Counted from the first letter of the stretch, positions 47,747 through 54,962 are shown. The stretch: DNA of 64,000 nt from Vanessa cardui (GCF_905220365.1 NC_061123.1:1-64000), one strand, 5' to 3'. Notes: generated from the letters alone by a model not told the origin. A program made the numbers and translations.

Positions 47747-48853
47747 CATGCATGTATACGAAATACTAAATAAACGGCTAACACTCATTGTAACGCGAAG
47801 AAAACGATATTAAAACATGTGCGTGTGACCCGTAGATGGCAGTTTATATGTGGGGGCTCGCAATTAATTAAATGCGCTTTAATCAATTCATAACTTACTC
47901 GGCGGAAACCGAATCACCCTTCCGAGAAAGCGACACCCCGTGATACAGTTAAAAAATGTTGTTTGCAAACAACGGCTAACTTTAAGCCACTTAAAAGTCT
48001 AGCAGCAAAAGTGGAGTTTGAAACTGTTTGACCCAAAAAAAGGCGCTCGCGGGGAAGTTGCGAACTTGGGCCGTTACGATTGTCCTCAAATGTGTAATTT
48101 ACCAAAGTTTGTTGCTATCGTTTGTTGGAATTAGTTCATATATTACTTTCGCAATTCGCCGGAGCAGAGACAAAGAAGGCTGTGAATCATGCAGTAATCA
48201 ATTCGCCGGCGCCTCGCCGCGGACGACGCGGTACGTTCCGTTACGAGCGCGCATCGACGCTCGATATCGCCTCGCACGTTTGATTAAATCTCGGCCCGTT
48301 TCTGCCGATTTAATTATGAAATTGAAAGCGCTGCGAACGAGCGGGCTTTATTTGCGAATAATTTAGTTTTGTATCGCAACAGGGAGCAAGAAACAATAAA
48401 ACGAATGTGTTGCTCTATTTAACGCGCGCGTTCGATACAGAAGGCGCAGGGTCGAGGCTTACCCGGACTTTACAGTAATATCGGGCTTAATTGGTTACGA
48501 AATCGTTATTTTATAACTTATTACATTAAAGTCAATCGAAATCAATGTAATAAATAAATAAAGAAGGAACTTATCAATAATGTTATGAGAAATATTTAAG
48601 TACTTATAAAAAAATGGGATAATGATATTTTTAAGGAAGTTTTGGTAGATTTTCGACGAAATCACTAGAAAAGTCAAACATCACCAGCGAGATAAAGAAT
48701 TAAATAGTGTCTTAAAAATATAAAATTAGCAAACAATTTCGTGCAAACTGTTCTTTAGCGTGCGATAAAGATCTTCGTTCCTAAAGCGTCACTTCGGTAG
48801 AAAAACTTACTTGTGAACAATATTCCGAGAGCCAGCAGAAGCATAAAGAGCAT
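21381..48853 (-). CDS. Dscam: Dscam-family Ig/FN3 adhesion receptor, 36 exons
   Basis: A single-pass neuronal recognition receptor; family members bind themselves homophilically through Ig domains and steer axon and dendrite self-avoidance or targeting. I joined 36 exons (each listed separately); all phases match and the sum is 1898 codons with stop. Order and rough residues: signal peptide MLFMLLLALGILFT (1-14), Ig1-Ig9 (15-920), FN3 1-4 (921-1355), Ig10 (1356-1445), FN3 5-6 (1446-1643), transmembrane (1672-1697), cytoplasmic tail (1698-1897). This order is diagnostic of Dscam. Every Ig has its two Cys. Odd points are a missing core Trp in Ig2, a long insert in Ig8, and very Ala/Arg/Gly-rich exons caused by high GC. 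No tandem alternative exons are seen, so it resembles Dscam2/3/4-type paralogues; which one is unknown. Confidence 0.93.
22151..22299 (-). CDS. Dscam: Dscam-like exon 35: cytoplasmic tail
   Basis: Acceptor AATGTGCAG. Encodes TLPAGSVGAAESSTEDGSYG and an R/P-rich end. Unspliced, it stops at TGA 22153-22151 (49 codons). A good donor, GTCAG|GTGACC at 22155, allows splicing to exon 36 instead. Confidence 0.85.
22377..22475 (-). CDS. Dscam: Dscam-like exon 34: cytoplasmic tail
   Basis: Acceptor TTTATTTGCCAG, donor CTCAG|GTCTCC. Encodes YGSARDSDSESSGSPCAACA and ELYRLPAARLS. Confidence 0.88.
22476..24865 (-). other. Dscam-like intron 33 (2.4 kb)
   Basis: Holds a LINE tail (22491-22690). A proline-rich open block at 23330-23450 (RAPRTPPPPLSG on the minus strand) is exon-like, but its phase does not match neighbours. 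Confidence 0.45.
22491..22690 (-). repeat. LINE/SINE 3' tail abutting exon 34 acceptor
   Basis: On the minus strand it reads hairpin CCGGTTC (22603-22597 side) ... GAACCGG (22574-22568 side), then a TTTTGATTTTGATTTTGA tail that ends 16 bases before the exon 34 splice site. Confidence 0.75.
24866..25063 (-). CDS. Dscam: Dscam-like exon 33: cytoplasmic tail
   Basis: Acceptor CACCTGTCAG, donor AACG|GTTAGT. Encodes DLHEISPYATFSMSSG, an S-P-Y-A-T-F motif recalling Dscam tails, then LHLRSFTRDPLELAAPPPRP. Confidence 0.9.
25150..25434 (-). CDS. Dscam: Dscam-like exon 32: transmembrane exon
   Basis: Acceptor AAAACAG, donor GATG|GTAAAA. Encodes ERIGEPIELPLEARMSAADA, then SWWVGGAGAAAALLGVALSA and LLVAATLLACRRRAGRAH, a membrane helix followed by a basic stop-transfer, then EAHNQPLYVAQPTHANGK. 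Confidence 0.94.
25509..25617 (-). CDS. Dscam: Dscam-like exon 31: FN3-6, second part
   Basis: Acceptor TTCCCGCAG, donor GGAG|GTCGAA. Encodes ASNLEPGTWYEIRVLAHSPA and ALYKAATHT. L-x-P-x-T-W-Y is the family signature. Confidence 0.95.
25696..25865 (-). CDS. Dscam: Dscam-like exon 30: FN3-6, first part
   Basis: Acceptor AACTCGTAG, donor AGAG|GTCATT. Encodes KAPVGKECIWSNSTALRIAL, LAWGGRCAVARFTLALRPAS. N-S-T-x-x-x-x-x-L-x-x-W-x-x-x-x-C is typical of the last Dscam FN3. Confidence 0.9.
26020..26253 (-). CDS. Dscam: Dscam-like exon 29: FN3-5, second part
   Basis: Acceptor ACCGGTCAG. Encodes YTVWWWRGWESGEPRSESLL and YRVAMRAHNAVGASPHSRAV. The donor is either GATA|GTTAGT (26020) or an in-phase GC site CGAG|GCGATA seven bases earlier; both give the same downstream frame with a two-residue change. 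Confidence 0.88.
26254..26754 (-). other. Dscam-like intron 28
   Basis: AT-rich; nothing recognised. Confidence 0.5.
26755..26943 (-). CDS. Dscam: Dscam-like exon 28: Ig10 end and FN3-5 start
   Basis: Acceptor TTGCTGACAG, donor CTCG|GTACAA. Encodes VEQLSALNYSCSVRNAAGGD, FALRVIRPPAAPAP and LHLAWDPPHDGGAPVL. Confidence 0.93.
27075..27236 (-). CDS. Dscam: Dscam-like exon 27: Ig10, first part
   Basis: Acceptor TTTTCCACAG, donor CACA|GTAAGT. Encodes SARISSLGRLVTAAIGSRLR, LRCSALGVPPITRRW and TDTGDLIIH. An Ig between FN3-4 and FN3-5 is diagnostic of Dscam. Confidence 0.94.
27304..27488 (-). CDS. Dscam: Dscam-like exon 26: FN3-4, second part
   Basis: Acceptor GAACGAAG, donor CTCA|GTGAGT. Encodes GGEWSQRVEAIDDSAEGENE, LRERAVYEFWIRASTAAGAG. 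Confidence 0.9.
27574..27703 (-). CDS. Dscam: Dscam-like exon 25: FN3-4, first part
   Basis: Acceptor TCAAACCAG, donor GCAA|GTACGA. Encodes VPSAPELIRALPAGPDAVRV and SWIAPAERGGQLTHYTLYTR. Confidence 0.93.
27775..27942 (-). CDS. Dscam: Dscam-like exon 24: FN3-3, second part
   Basis: Acceptor CTGCATGTAG is pyrimidine-poor; an upstream acceptor AAAAGCAG (27952 region) is possible in another phase. Encodes WSGAVGSEAARAAAVGEAVL and LRAATNYSVSVRARSDRGAG, then PPVHCLTRED. Donor GATG|GTATTT. Confidence 0.85.
28062..28205 (-). CDS. Dscam: Dscam-like exon 23: FN3-3, first part
   Basis: Acceptor AACGATCAG. Encodes PEEPPSSVTCEALSARSLRV, RWLPPPQAHAQTIRGYDLHY. The donor CACAGA|GTCAGT keeps phase 1; a second possible donor, CACAT|GTTATG, would need a different downstream acceptor. 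Confidence 0.85.
28206..28642 (-). other. Dscam-like intron 22
   Basis: Contains a worn LINE tail near 28340-28450 (caagcacttaaaaattatcg, ccaccaccggttcg). The pairing arm on the other side is lost. Confidence 0.5.
28643..28913 (-). CDS. Dscam: Dscam-like exon 22: FN3-2, second part
   Basis: Acceptor TTAAATCTAG, donor GGAG|GTTCGA. Encodes APAQDGWNGELLGYALSWRE, an E/D/G-rich loop, then ELTLGGLRQFARYAVSARAF and NRAGPGPASSVAYATTADG. Confidence 0.93.
29004..29074 (-). CDS. Dscam: Dscam-like exon 21: FN3-2, first part
   Basis: Acceptor TCGTTGTAG, donor GTCG|GTAAGT. Encodes PTVSPQNIRVRPINTGELHV and SWS. Confidence 0.92.
29149..29294 (-). CDS. Dscam: Dscam-like exon 20: FN3-1, second part
   Basis: Acceptor AATATAAG, donor GAAG|GTAAAA. 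Encodes LEGLRPAAAYSLRIVATNHV and GQSPHSDALLFTTLEE, the typical L-x-P-x-x-x-Y-x-x-R-I-x-A-x-N FN3 signature. Confidence 0.93.
29295..29723 (-). other. Dscam-like intron 19
   Basis: AT-rich; nothing recognised. Confidence 0.5.
29724..29913 (-). CDS. Dscam: Dscam-like exon 19: FN3-1, first part
   Basis: Acceptor ATAACACAG, donor AAAG|GTGAAT. Encodes EPPEVPRSLQLWGAGSRWVR and HHYNLTLDSMENE. Confidence 0.9.
29914..30606 (-). other. Dscam-like intron 18
   Basis: AT-rich; nothing recognised. Confidence 0.5.
30607..30755 (-). CDS. Dscam: Dscam-like exon 18: Ig9, second part
   Basis: Acceptor CTCATAG, donor GAAG|GTGACG. Encodes WTISEVRTSEGVRSSLQLRA and YRCHARNQYGRSDLLMFLHV. Confidence 0.93.
30848..31001 (-). 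CDS. Dscam: Dscam-like exon 17: Ig9, first part
   Basis: Acceptor TTGCTCTCAG, donor TACAG|GTAGTT. Encodes EPAHFGLSSETVRNMTSVRG, VVLTCLALGDSPLVVHWTHR. Confidence 0.94.
31083..31340 (-). CDS. Dscam: Dscam-like exon 16: Ig8, second part with insert
   Basis: Acceptor TTACGTAG, donor CATG|GTGAGG. Begins with an extra stretch of about 40 residues rich in D, G, E and N (GDGINGIENSDRWEVAGSEW onward) before the usual strands, then YRCTADNGVGPPLVKHVNVT. Confidence 0.9.
31420..31539 (-). CDS. Dscam: Dscam-like exon 15: Ig8, first part
   Basis: Acceptor TGGTACAG, donor ATAG|GTTAGA. Encodes APTWITEPLDSAVLLGAPLL, then LECIAKGYPTPVVTWYR. Confidence 0.93.
31682..31817 (-). CDS. Dscam: Dscam-like exon 14: Ig7, second part
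   Basis: Acceptor TGTCCAG, donor AAAG|GTCGAC. Encodes IEEKSLNEFSLLMFPELSAR and YTCRVSNHAATVNYTATLSV. Confidence 0.93.
31920..32065 (-). CDS. Dscam: Dscam-like exon 13: Ig7, first part
   Basis: Acceptor TATTTTCTAG, donor TGCAG|GTATTG. Encodes PPKISPFMFSSELTEGSSVQ, VLCGVSSGDKPVYFAWLKDG. Single copy. Confidence 0.94.
32695..32750. repeat. near-perfect palindrome with GT centre
   Basis: Arms of about 25 bases (agttatatatcctcga..aggtctggta) pair across the centre GT; the only irregularity is a 2-base insert in the left arm. It resembles the 40006-40063 palindrome in having a GGTA-GT-TACC core. Confidence 0.9.
32820..32841. repeat. perfect 10-bp-arm palindrome with GT centre
   Basis: TGATAGTAAA then GT then TTTACTATCA. 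Confidence 0.95.
32889..33070 (-). CDS. Dscam: Dscam-like exon 12: Ig6, second part
   Basis: Acceptor ACGTCCAG, donor CGAA|GTGAGT. Encodes SVSWWRRGAAAAL and HDAGHYACSVSAPAG, ending TRDVEIQVR. Extremely GC-rich. Confidence 0.92.
33204..33294 (-). CDS. Dscam: Dscam-like exon 11: Ig6, first part
   Basis: Acceptor TGTTGCAG, donor TCAG|GTCTAT. Encodes GPPSIRPMSTVRAVAGENLT and LHCPYAGYPI. C-P-Y-A-G-Y-P-I is a hallmark of Dscam Ig6. Confidence 0.94.
33385..33536 (-). CDS. Dscam: Dscam-like exon 10: Ig5, second part
   Basis: Acceptor GTCTGTAG, donor TACG|GTATTG. Encodes YSISEEASVQGEVVSILNLT, then YTCHASNPLGAVEHSARL. Confidence 0.92.
33610..33763 (-). CDS. Dscam: Dscam-like exon 9: Ig5, first part
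   Basis: Acceptor TTTCGTAG, donor CACAG|GTCTCG. Encodes SPPELQYTFIEQALRAGGSV, first cysteine in LRCIAAASPAPRITWLLDG. Confidence 0.93.
33898..34165 (-). repeat. inverted copy of the SINE-like element
   Basis: Contains ggtaccacccactcatcag, ttctaccgcc, gggtagttctgatcacttac, and catcaggtcaccc, which is the reverse complement order of the 42221-42505 element. It is more diverged. Confidence 0.65.
35957..36190 (-). repeat. LINE/SINE 3' tail, inverted
   Basis: Starts with a caaatcaaatcaaatcaaaa tail and continues to the CCGGTTC (36048-36054) / GAACCGG (36072-36078) hairpin. Same family of tails as at 22491-22690. Confidence 0.75.
37620..37903 (+). promoter_or_regulatory. candidate TATA promoter with a 36-codon frame, nested in intron 8
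   Basis: A GC-rich block has TATAAAT at 37686-37692. About 100 bases downstream ATG at 37793 opens MDNRTPLPSTRQDIYHFLKR and ends after 36 codons at 37903. The direction is opposite to the Dscam-like gene. There is no recognisable product, so this may be a nested transcript, an alternative regulatory element or chance. Confidence 0.25.
38565..38778 (-). CDS. Dscam: Dscam-like exon 8: Ig4
   Basis: Acceptor ATGAAAG, donor GGAG|GTAAGT. A whole Ig domain in one exon: VAEAGSTVRLNCSASDPEAS, LRWAHDGSVL, YQCLARRGTRTEQAAAEIRL. Confidence 0.92.
38931..39141 (-). CDS. Dscam: Dscam-like exon 7: Ig3, second part
   Basis: Acceptor TTCAAACAG, donor TCCC|GTAGTG. Starts WYREKNGRLQPVEP, with the Ig core Trp, then ALCFTRASREGSGAWLCKAY and NVFGDATAQMRVDVQE. 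Single copy here, whereas Dscam1 has a large array at this position. Confidence 0.9.
39315..39432 (-). CDS. Dscam: Dscam-like exon 6: Ig3, first part
   Basis: Acceptor TTTTACAG, donor ACAC|GTACGT. Encodes SSPTSAPRLVATEPEVSVPA, first cysteine pair region SFCLPCVASEYPPPQYT. Confidence 0.9.
39719..39859 (-). CDS. Dscam: Dscam-like exon 5: Ig2, second part
   Basis: Acceptor TATGTAAG, donor TTGC|GTTTGT (weak). Encodes ARYLMAGSALLVRDVSPADA, second cysteine in YSCLARH, and RPAHLNV. Confidence 0.85.
39860..42031 (-). other. Dscam-like intron 4
   Basis: Contains the nested palindromes at 40006-40103 (see findings). The rest, including a GC-mid block at 41450-41660, shows no exon. Confidence 0.5.
40006..40063. 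repeat. perfect 28-bp-arm palindrome
   Basis: Left arm 40006-40033 and right arm 40036-40063 are exact reverse complements around the dinucleotide GT. A second palindrome with 11-base arms and a GG centre follows at 40063-40086. A third copy of the outer arm (tttcactttatgttat) is at 40088-40103. Confidence 0.95.
42032..42205 (-). CDS. Dscam: Dscam-like exon 4: Ig2, first part
   Basis: Acceptor AAAAATCTATTCAG is A-rich. Encodes ADTKWEVVMSG, the first cysteine in AALTCRAAP, and PALFYRGERVLHV. The position normally held by the core Trp is Phe. Donor CCGG|GTGAGT. Confidence 0.88.
42221..42505 (+). repeat. SINE-like element in Dscam-like intron 3
   Basis: Begins atggtataggttggcggacg and runs through gggccacctgatggtaagtg, gggaactaagatgttatg, cccttcaaaccggaacac to agccctaccacca. 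This phrase series is a common lepidopteran short interspersed element. A diverged inverted copy is at 33898-34165. Confidence 0.75.
42658..42794 (-). CDS. Dscam: Dscam-like exon 3: Ig1, second part
   Basis: Acceptor GTTGTAG. Encodes RVYSNGTLEVFPSGAYRDEQ, the second cysteine in TVRCRAANPHG, and SRDVTLQP. Only a GC donor (CCAG|GCTAGT) joins it in phase to exon 4; no GT site fits. Confidence 0.88.
42858..43868 (+). pseudogene. LINE copy 1 (5'-truncated) in Dscam-like intron 2
   Basis: Starts at the D-D-T of the reverse transcriptase F-A-D-D motif and runs to a stop after DSTPWE (43648), then the 3' UTR, the CCGGTTC/GAACCGG hairpin (43752-43792) and a GAGTTT tail. Against copy 2 it lacks 39 bases (13 residues, VLQKRAIRAIYNL) in frame at about 43290. 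It cannot be active because the endonuclease and most of the polymerase are missing. Confidence 0.88.
43869..45153 (+). pseudogene. LINE copy 2 (5'-truncated), directly after copy 1
   Basis: Opens with TLVRKLYHYGIRECALDLL, carries VGMGVPQGSILGPFLF and FADDTSLVF, and ends early: GAA at the position where copy 1 reads KIVKE is TAA here. Hairpin arms are at 45031-45037 and 45065-45071, with a TTTGAG tail to 45153. About 95% identical to copy 1 where they overlap (by eye). Confidence 0.88.
45567..46775 (+). repeat. 1.2-kb dispersed repeat, copy 1
   Basis: Aligns along its whole length with 62077-63334: both begin atttttcatttcattt and end gacgaattgataacctc..gaagtcggtt. It contains gtgcgaagccggggtg-gtagctagtt at 46301-46323, which resembles a Helitron 3' end but lies inside the repeat. 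No coding frame. Confidence 0.85.
47453..47633 (-). CDS. Dscam: Dscam-like exon 2: Ig1, first part
   Basis: Acceptor TTTACGTAG, donor CTCAG|GTTATA. Encodes APVRLGPVFTAEPPA, the first Ig1 cysteine in RVQCAARGDPPPRLSWL, and APGLR. GPVF-x-x-EPP at the start of Ig1 is typical of Dscam. Confidence 0.9.
47634..48810 (-). other. Dscam-like intron 1
   Basis: Holds the (TA)n run at 47703-47744 and a GC-richer block at 48150-48360 with several taat words, possibly regulatory. No exon recognised. Confidence 0.4.
47703..47744. repeat. (TA)n microsatellite
   Basis: About 20 TA units in Dscam-like intron 1. Confidence 0.95.
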
Positions 48854-48895
48854 GATGTCTCCTGCAGCGCGGTCGGCTCGGGCGCCGCAGCGACA
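48811..48895 (-). CDS. Dscam: Dscam-like exon 1: start codon and signal peptide
   Basis: Start ATG at 48853-48851 gives MLFMLLLALGILFT, a hydrophobic leader, then donor ACAA|GTAAGT in phase 1. Upstream, TTTGCCAACAG at 48896 on is a good acceptor, so a 5' untranslated exon lies further right. The frame stays open up to that acceptor, so a longer N-terminus is possible but less likely. Confidence 0.8.
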
Positions 48896-51600
48896 CCTGT
48901 TGGCAAATAAAACAGCGTTGCAGATCAATATAGAAGCCATTGACGTTTGCGCTGTTAACTATGTTTATGTTTTAGTTTTACTTGTTGAACAAATGTTGCA
49001 TTTAACGTGATTTCAGCTCGTAGCAGCTTGTATTAAGTCGTTTGAGTGCTACCTTTGTAAAAAAGAACTCTTGTCACAGCGCGTGTGTGTCTGCTCATTC
49101 GTCACAGCCAACTAGCTACGAATCTAATGAACCAAATAAATTGAAATTTGGGAAATGAAATTAATGTATATTATTCCATTATTACATTGTGAATTTTGTT
49201 GACCATATTTAAGAATAATTGGCGAAAATTGATAATTCCGAATCATCTCAGTTAATCTTTTTGAAATAGTGAACAGATAAATGATTTTTACATATAAATT
49301 ATAGGATTTTTTTTAATAATTATGTAACAGCGTGCAGAACCCTCTCCGCGTGAGTTAACTCGCAATTCGTTGTTTTTATCACTGAATTAGGAAATATGCG
49401 AGAGAGAATAGATAGACGAACAGCGTGAGGATGGAAGCGCGTGAACATTCACTCAGTCCATGTGTAGACGCTGGCTGAGTACGAGAGCAGCAGCTTTGTA
49501 TGTATGAAAGAAAAGTCCCCAGGAAGGGTGTTATTTCACATCAGATCGGAAGGATTAATAGAAAAATATTTTAGAAGCTATTAAGTACGGCTAATAAGTT
49601 GCTCGAAAGTACTTTTATCATATACTGATTTTTATTAAAAAACTAGCTGTGCCGACGACGTTGTACGCGTTTGAATTCAACATAAAAAAAAATTGTTGTA
49701 GCCTAAGTTACTCCTTATTATATCAGTTATCTGCCAGTGAAAGTGCCGTCAAAATCTCCAGCGATTAGCCGAAATTAAAAAATGTTATTTTGGTATATGT
49801 ACCGTGTATACACACAAATGCATTGATTTAAAAGGGCTATTTTAATATTACAATCAGACACTCCAATTTAATGTCATGAATGCATATCGTACTTATAATG
49901 ACATAAACGTGACAAACTCGATATCGTACGAGTTGTGGCCGCGAAGCGTCGCGCCCGAAATGTTCGTCGGAGCGCAGCGCTCGCGTTGAGCTCTCCGCGA
50001 CACTATGTTCTTCTATTCGTTTCACAGGTTTGCTTCAGTGTGCTAAAGTGACAATATCCACATTAAAACATGTTTTTATTAACAGACATGTAGACTTTGA
50101 AAAATGCTAAGTGTACAATACTTCTTATTTTAGTTTAATATCTCCTCATATAAGACATGCGTCATCTTAGCAGTGGGCATTTACAGACGGTTATTGTGAC
50201 TTGTATTTCTAAATATCGAACGGTCTTGCATTTGCATAGCGGACCAATGGTAACTATGATACCATACCGTCTGTACAGCGTATGATGTAACAAACTTGCG
50301 TTTACAGCATATACCTAAATGGATGTCGTTAAAACGTTTTCTACTGATGTCTAAAAATTTTAATATTTAAACCATATGTAATTATCTTTATTAACTTAAT
50401 AAGAACTAGTGCCAGACAACATAACTGTATATTTATTGATTTTCTGAGCATGTGTATGTAACTGAGCTTTTCCTAAACAAGTTTGACCTTTTGAGACAAT
50501 TTTTCATGTGTATGTGACCCACTAGGACGACTCTCGACTTAATCTATAACAATATGCATATATTTATATAGGAATAAATCGTCCACCTCACCACGTCGAC
50601 CAAATGAGCAGTAGTTTTAGAAGCTACCAACTAGTCGCAGGACGTAAAAATACTACGACATCTAAAGGAATGAGTTTGATTAGTCGAGACGAACTAGGAC
50701 TAACGTTTTGGCTCACACGGCAGAACAAGTGTTTTACTCGTCTCAATAAAAATCTGTTAAGAACTAAGTCGGATGTTGTGAACTACTCAGACAATCTTGC
50801 AAATATAGTTTAGCGAGAATTAATCTCCGACTTCCCCACTGAGTTGCTCACTGACTCCGTGGAAAGGCCACAGAAGATAACTATTATTAAATCTGTTCAC
50901 TCACGCGCCCTCAGGTTATTGGCCTGTGTGTTGAGTGTCGATCATACTTACAAAATGTCTTACTGGACGAAAATTGGTTATTTTTTTTAAATCTACAAAT
51001 ATGTACAGTATGAAGGGTATTATAAAAAGTTACATAATAATATCAATAGGTATGAAATATAGTCGGGCCCCATTAGGTGTAGTTATATGTTATCAAGATA
51101 CGAATGTGAACACTAATATTTAGTATTCAGTACAAATAACAAGCAGAACTGTACGAGGGTACAAACGTGTGTAATTTTATCGCTAGTTATATAAAAGTTC
51201 ATTTATTTATTGATGCATCTAATGAGATACTTCAACGACGTGTTTTTAACTTTATTATTGACTTTGCTATAATGATTATAAAGATGATGTAAGGAAGAAT
51301 AAAGGCTCAGTCGCATTAATGATATTTAATTTGCTACAATTATTTAAATTCTAAAACAGTTACTGCTGCTGTATAATAAAGCTGGTCACTCTTTACAATA
51401 TTGGAATAAGGAGCAAGGAGTAACTACGAAAAATCAGAAGCGCGCGCTGTCAAAACGATTATTAGAAAAAAAAAGCGTTGACCTGTTCTGATGACTGTTT
51501 TGTGAAATAAAAAAAGATAATGCTTGTGACATAATGGTATCGCCAGTCAAGCTTAATGTTTATTCATTAGCCGGGCTCGGAGCCGATGGAGCGGAAAAGA
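48896..51600. other. upstream region of the Dscam-like gene
   Basis: AT-rich. A GC-richer patch lies at 49910-49990. At 49646-49760 the sequence aactagctgtgccgacgacg and the poly-A that follows look like the inverted end of a Helitron-type repeat. 50153-50215 holds a fragment related to the repeat tail at 53.5 kb. No coding evidence. Confidence 0.4.
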
Positions 51601-51639
51601 TGAAACAAAATAGAAGGCATCTACGGTAATGTACTAAGC

Positions 51640-51752
51640 GCTTGTCACACTATCCATTAGCTCGACTGCGTTAGGCTTCACTGCAGTTCGTTGTGTAAGG
51701 TCGTGCTTAAAGTGTCAGCTTACATCACCTGACGCGTGAACATGGACTCCCC
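51640..51752 (+). other. candidate first exon of an unknown plus-strand gene
   Basis: ATGGACTCCCC at 51742-51752 is followed at once by GTAAGTATA, a strong donor. It would encode M-D-S-P and exit in phase 2. I found no matching downstream exon in the remaining 12 kb. Confidence 0.25.
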
Positions 51753-53407
51753 GTAAGTATATCATTAAAACTAATTGCGTATACTTAATAAATTGTATTT
51801 CGGCATGTTTTGTAGAAACAGATAATAAGTGTTTATAAAAATCAATTAAAACTGGATATTTATTTTTAGAGCATTCACGCAGTCTAACTTTTGCCCTCTA
51901 TCAAACTGTAAACATTCTTACTCTGTACCTAAACAGTAGTTAAGATTATTTTTTTTAAATGTTTCATTAATATACCTATACTATAAATATTACTAATAAT
52001 GATCTGTATTACAGAATAAAATATCATTGTTCTACAGTAAATAATATGTAATACATCTCGAATCAATTATAATATTGAAGATAACCTACTTATTAATTCA
52101 CCCGCACATAAGCCAGCAGTGGGGCAGCGAGGCGGAACGCGCTCCGAACCTTCTGTGAGACAGCGGTACGTACACGCGCTGGGACAATAATAATAATAAT
52201 TTATTTTTTTCCGTACACAAATAATCTTTATAAAGAGTTACATGGTTGAACTACGACAAAAGTTTCAATGTATTATAAAACGGTCATCGAAAGAAACACA
52301 TAACAAGTACGTGCTATCCTACCTAGGCTAATTAAATAACCTGTGTTAAGGATTATATAATATTTTATACAATACTTGTTAAATTTATAAGTTGAAACGC
52401 GAATCGTTAAATTTATGTACCATAAAGTGCTAAAATAATATTCTCTGACTTGACTTCTGACTGCTTAGCAGTCGATCTACGCGCAAAGCTTAGCGGCCGC
52501 CGACAGCCCTCAGCGAGACACGTAACTACTTCATTGAGAGGCTCAATAAATTCCGCTCCTTAGTGGCACTGCGAGTACTCCGCCGTTGGATATATGAAGT
52601 ACTACATTTTAAGTGTGATACGATCTCAGCTGGAGCGCTTGCGTGGATAGCGACGCGGTGCACAGGCTTCAGCTAAGTGATTATTATCATTTATATTTTA
52701 TTCAAATGTCGATACAAACGGAGAGTTTTCAATTAAGACTACTTTATGTTGTGCCCGCGTGAGATGAGTTATTTCACTTAATATGCTGAGATATGCATTT
52801 AGCCCACAAGTACTCTTAATTGTATTTATTTCACATCTAGTGAAATCATTTTTAGGAACTAAAATTAACTTTGACTTTGAGGCGTTAGGTAATGAACAAA
52901 AAGTAGTTTTAACGATATATCTGTAGACGTGCGGTTGTACAAACTTAAATAGCGACTGTGATGGCGTTCGGCGTTTGGTAACAAAGGTTACACACAATAT
53001 ACACTAAAATTTTTATACAAGTTTCCTCAAAACTGATCAGTAACTGAAATAACCATACAGTGCATATATCATACTAATATCGTGAGAATTAGTTCGATCT
53101 AGTTTCCAAAAGCTGTAAATCCGATAAATATTAAAACAGTTAATAGATTTGGGATTCAATTTTTAATAAACGAGGCAAGTTTTTCGAGATACAGAAAAAT
53201 ATGTTATATGCGTCGCCAAAGAAAACGTTGGCAATGCAAACGTAATGAAAATTAAAAGAAGCTGAAACCTTAATGCGCGGAGTTTAAATCTCAAAAATAT
53301 CTATATAAATATGCATTTATGCAATATGATTTGTCCTGACTAAAGTCAGGAAGTACTGTGAAATCTTTGGTTCCAAAATTTATACATACATATATGGTTA
53401 CTTAACT

Positions 53408-53515
53408 AAATAACTTCCACCAACCCGCGTTGGAAAAGCGTGGTAAAATATGTTTCAAGCCCCTATCCTTAATGGGAGAGGAGGCCCAGCAGTGGGAAAT
53501 TTACAGGCTGTTACT
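53408..53515 (+). repeat. RTE/SINE 3' tail
   Basis: Words tccaccaacccgcgttggaa, gcgtgg, gggagaggaggcccagcagt and tttacaggctgttac in order form the 3' end of a very common lepidopteran repeat. Confidence 0.7.
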
Positions 53516-54809
53516 TTACTTCACTACTTAAATAAAAGGTTAGTCGAACTTTTTTCTTGTTTTTTGGGAAATATATGTACATAATTATTTTACGAAGTAG
53601 AAATGCTTTCCTTTTACGAGCTTAACCCAGTACCACTCTTTTATAATTAAGAAATATACATACGAGCCAAACTGAAACGGATAACATAAATGCCACATTC
53701 TACGGGCATTAAAGCTAAGTAGTGCCACCGAGGGCACAACTGCATCCGGTATAGGATTCAGGAAACTCGATACGAGGAACACGACTCTCTCAACACAGTG
53801 AACGACGCAATGATTCTGTAACCCTAAAATGGTTGGGTTTACTGGATTAGGATTCTGCATCTGGATGGCATAATGTAATCTACTGTAAAGTGTTAGCTGA
53901 TATTATTTTTCTGGTCAAATTACGAAGAAATAAATGGATCTAGCTCTTATATAGTATTTCAGATTGAAGACAATCAAAATTGAAATTTATTTGAATGAGG
54001 TATAATCTTGAGACACAGATAACGGGCACTGAGCCAATTTGCGGAGATGGCGTTGAGATCGCGAAAACTCGATGAATACTCAAACAGCGCCGCGCCGAGA
54101 ATAATATCCTATTGAAGGCGAGTCACGGCACCGTGTACGGTCAGCATAATAATATTCTGTCGAAATCATAAGTGACGAATGAGTTGACTAATGTTAATTA
54201 CGTTACGTAATGCTATGAGTACGGGTCACCCGCAGAAGGGTAAATATTCAATGATCTCGGGATCTTTTTTCTATTTTGGTATAAGTTTAAATGTTCAGTA
54301 ATCGTTAAGGTAAGTTAAGCTGTTATTATTATTGAATAATTTGCTGTGTTAAACGATACTTAGTTTTGGTTAAATTTGATATATGATCTGATATTTTTTA
54401 TACTTTTTGTCGTATATCGATATACTACGCGGAAGATCTTTAGTCAATATATAAACACTTTATAAAATTTCGTCCTAAATAATATTGAAGCTTTATGATG
54501 AAATACAAGCTTTGAGATTTCTCAGATTATTACCAGGTAACTGTTATGCTATCCGTACAAATATCTTCTTACCATCATAACTGAAATAGTTTTCAAATCA
54601 GTAAACTTATAACTCAAACGTTGCGGTTTAAATCAAACTTTAATTTTATGACCAAGACCATGATTTGTGTGTTTTACATACAAATAATATAGTCATTCAA
54701 TTATGTATTTAACAAAGAGACAACAAGTTCGAAAATTTAATTGCAAAAAATGCCGGCGTATGTGCGGTGTGTGCTTCTTAATTTATATTCGTAATCTATA
54801 TTAATATCA

Positions 54810-54962
54810 TAAATGTCTTTCGCTCTGTTACGACCAAACTACTAAATCGAATTGGATGAAATTTGGCATGAAGCAAATTTAAACTCCAGGGAAGGGTATA
54901 AGCTACTTTTTTGTCTAACACGTCATAAAAACTAACCACATCTGGGCGGGCGACAGCTAGTT
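54810..54962 (+). repeat. Helitron-like repeat end
   Basis: Contains aaatttggcatgaagcaaat and ends gggcgggcgacagctagtt; CTAG-T is the usual Helitron 3' border. Confidence 0.5.
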
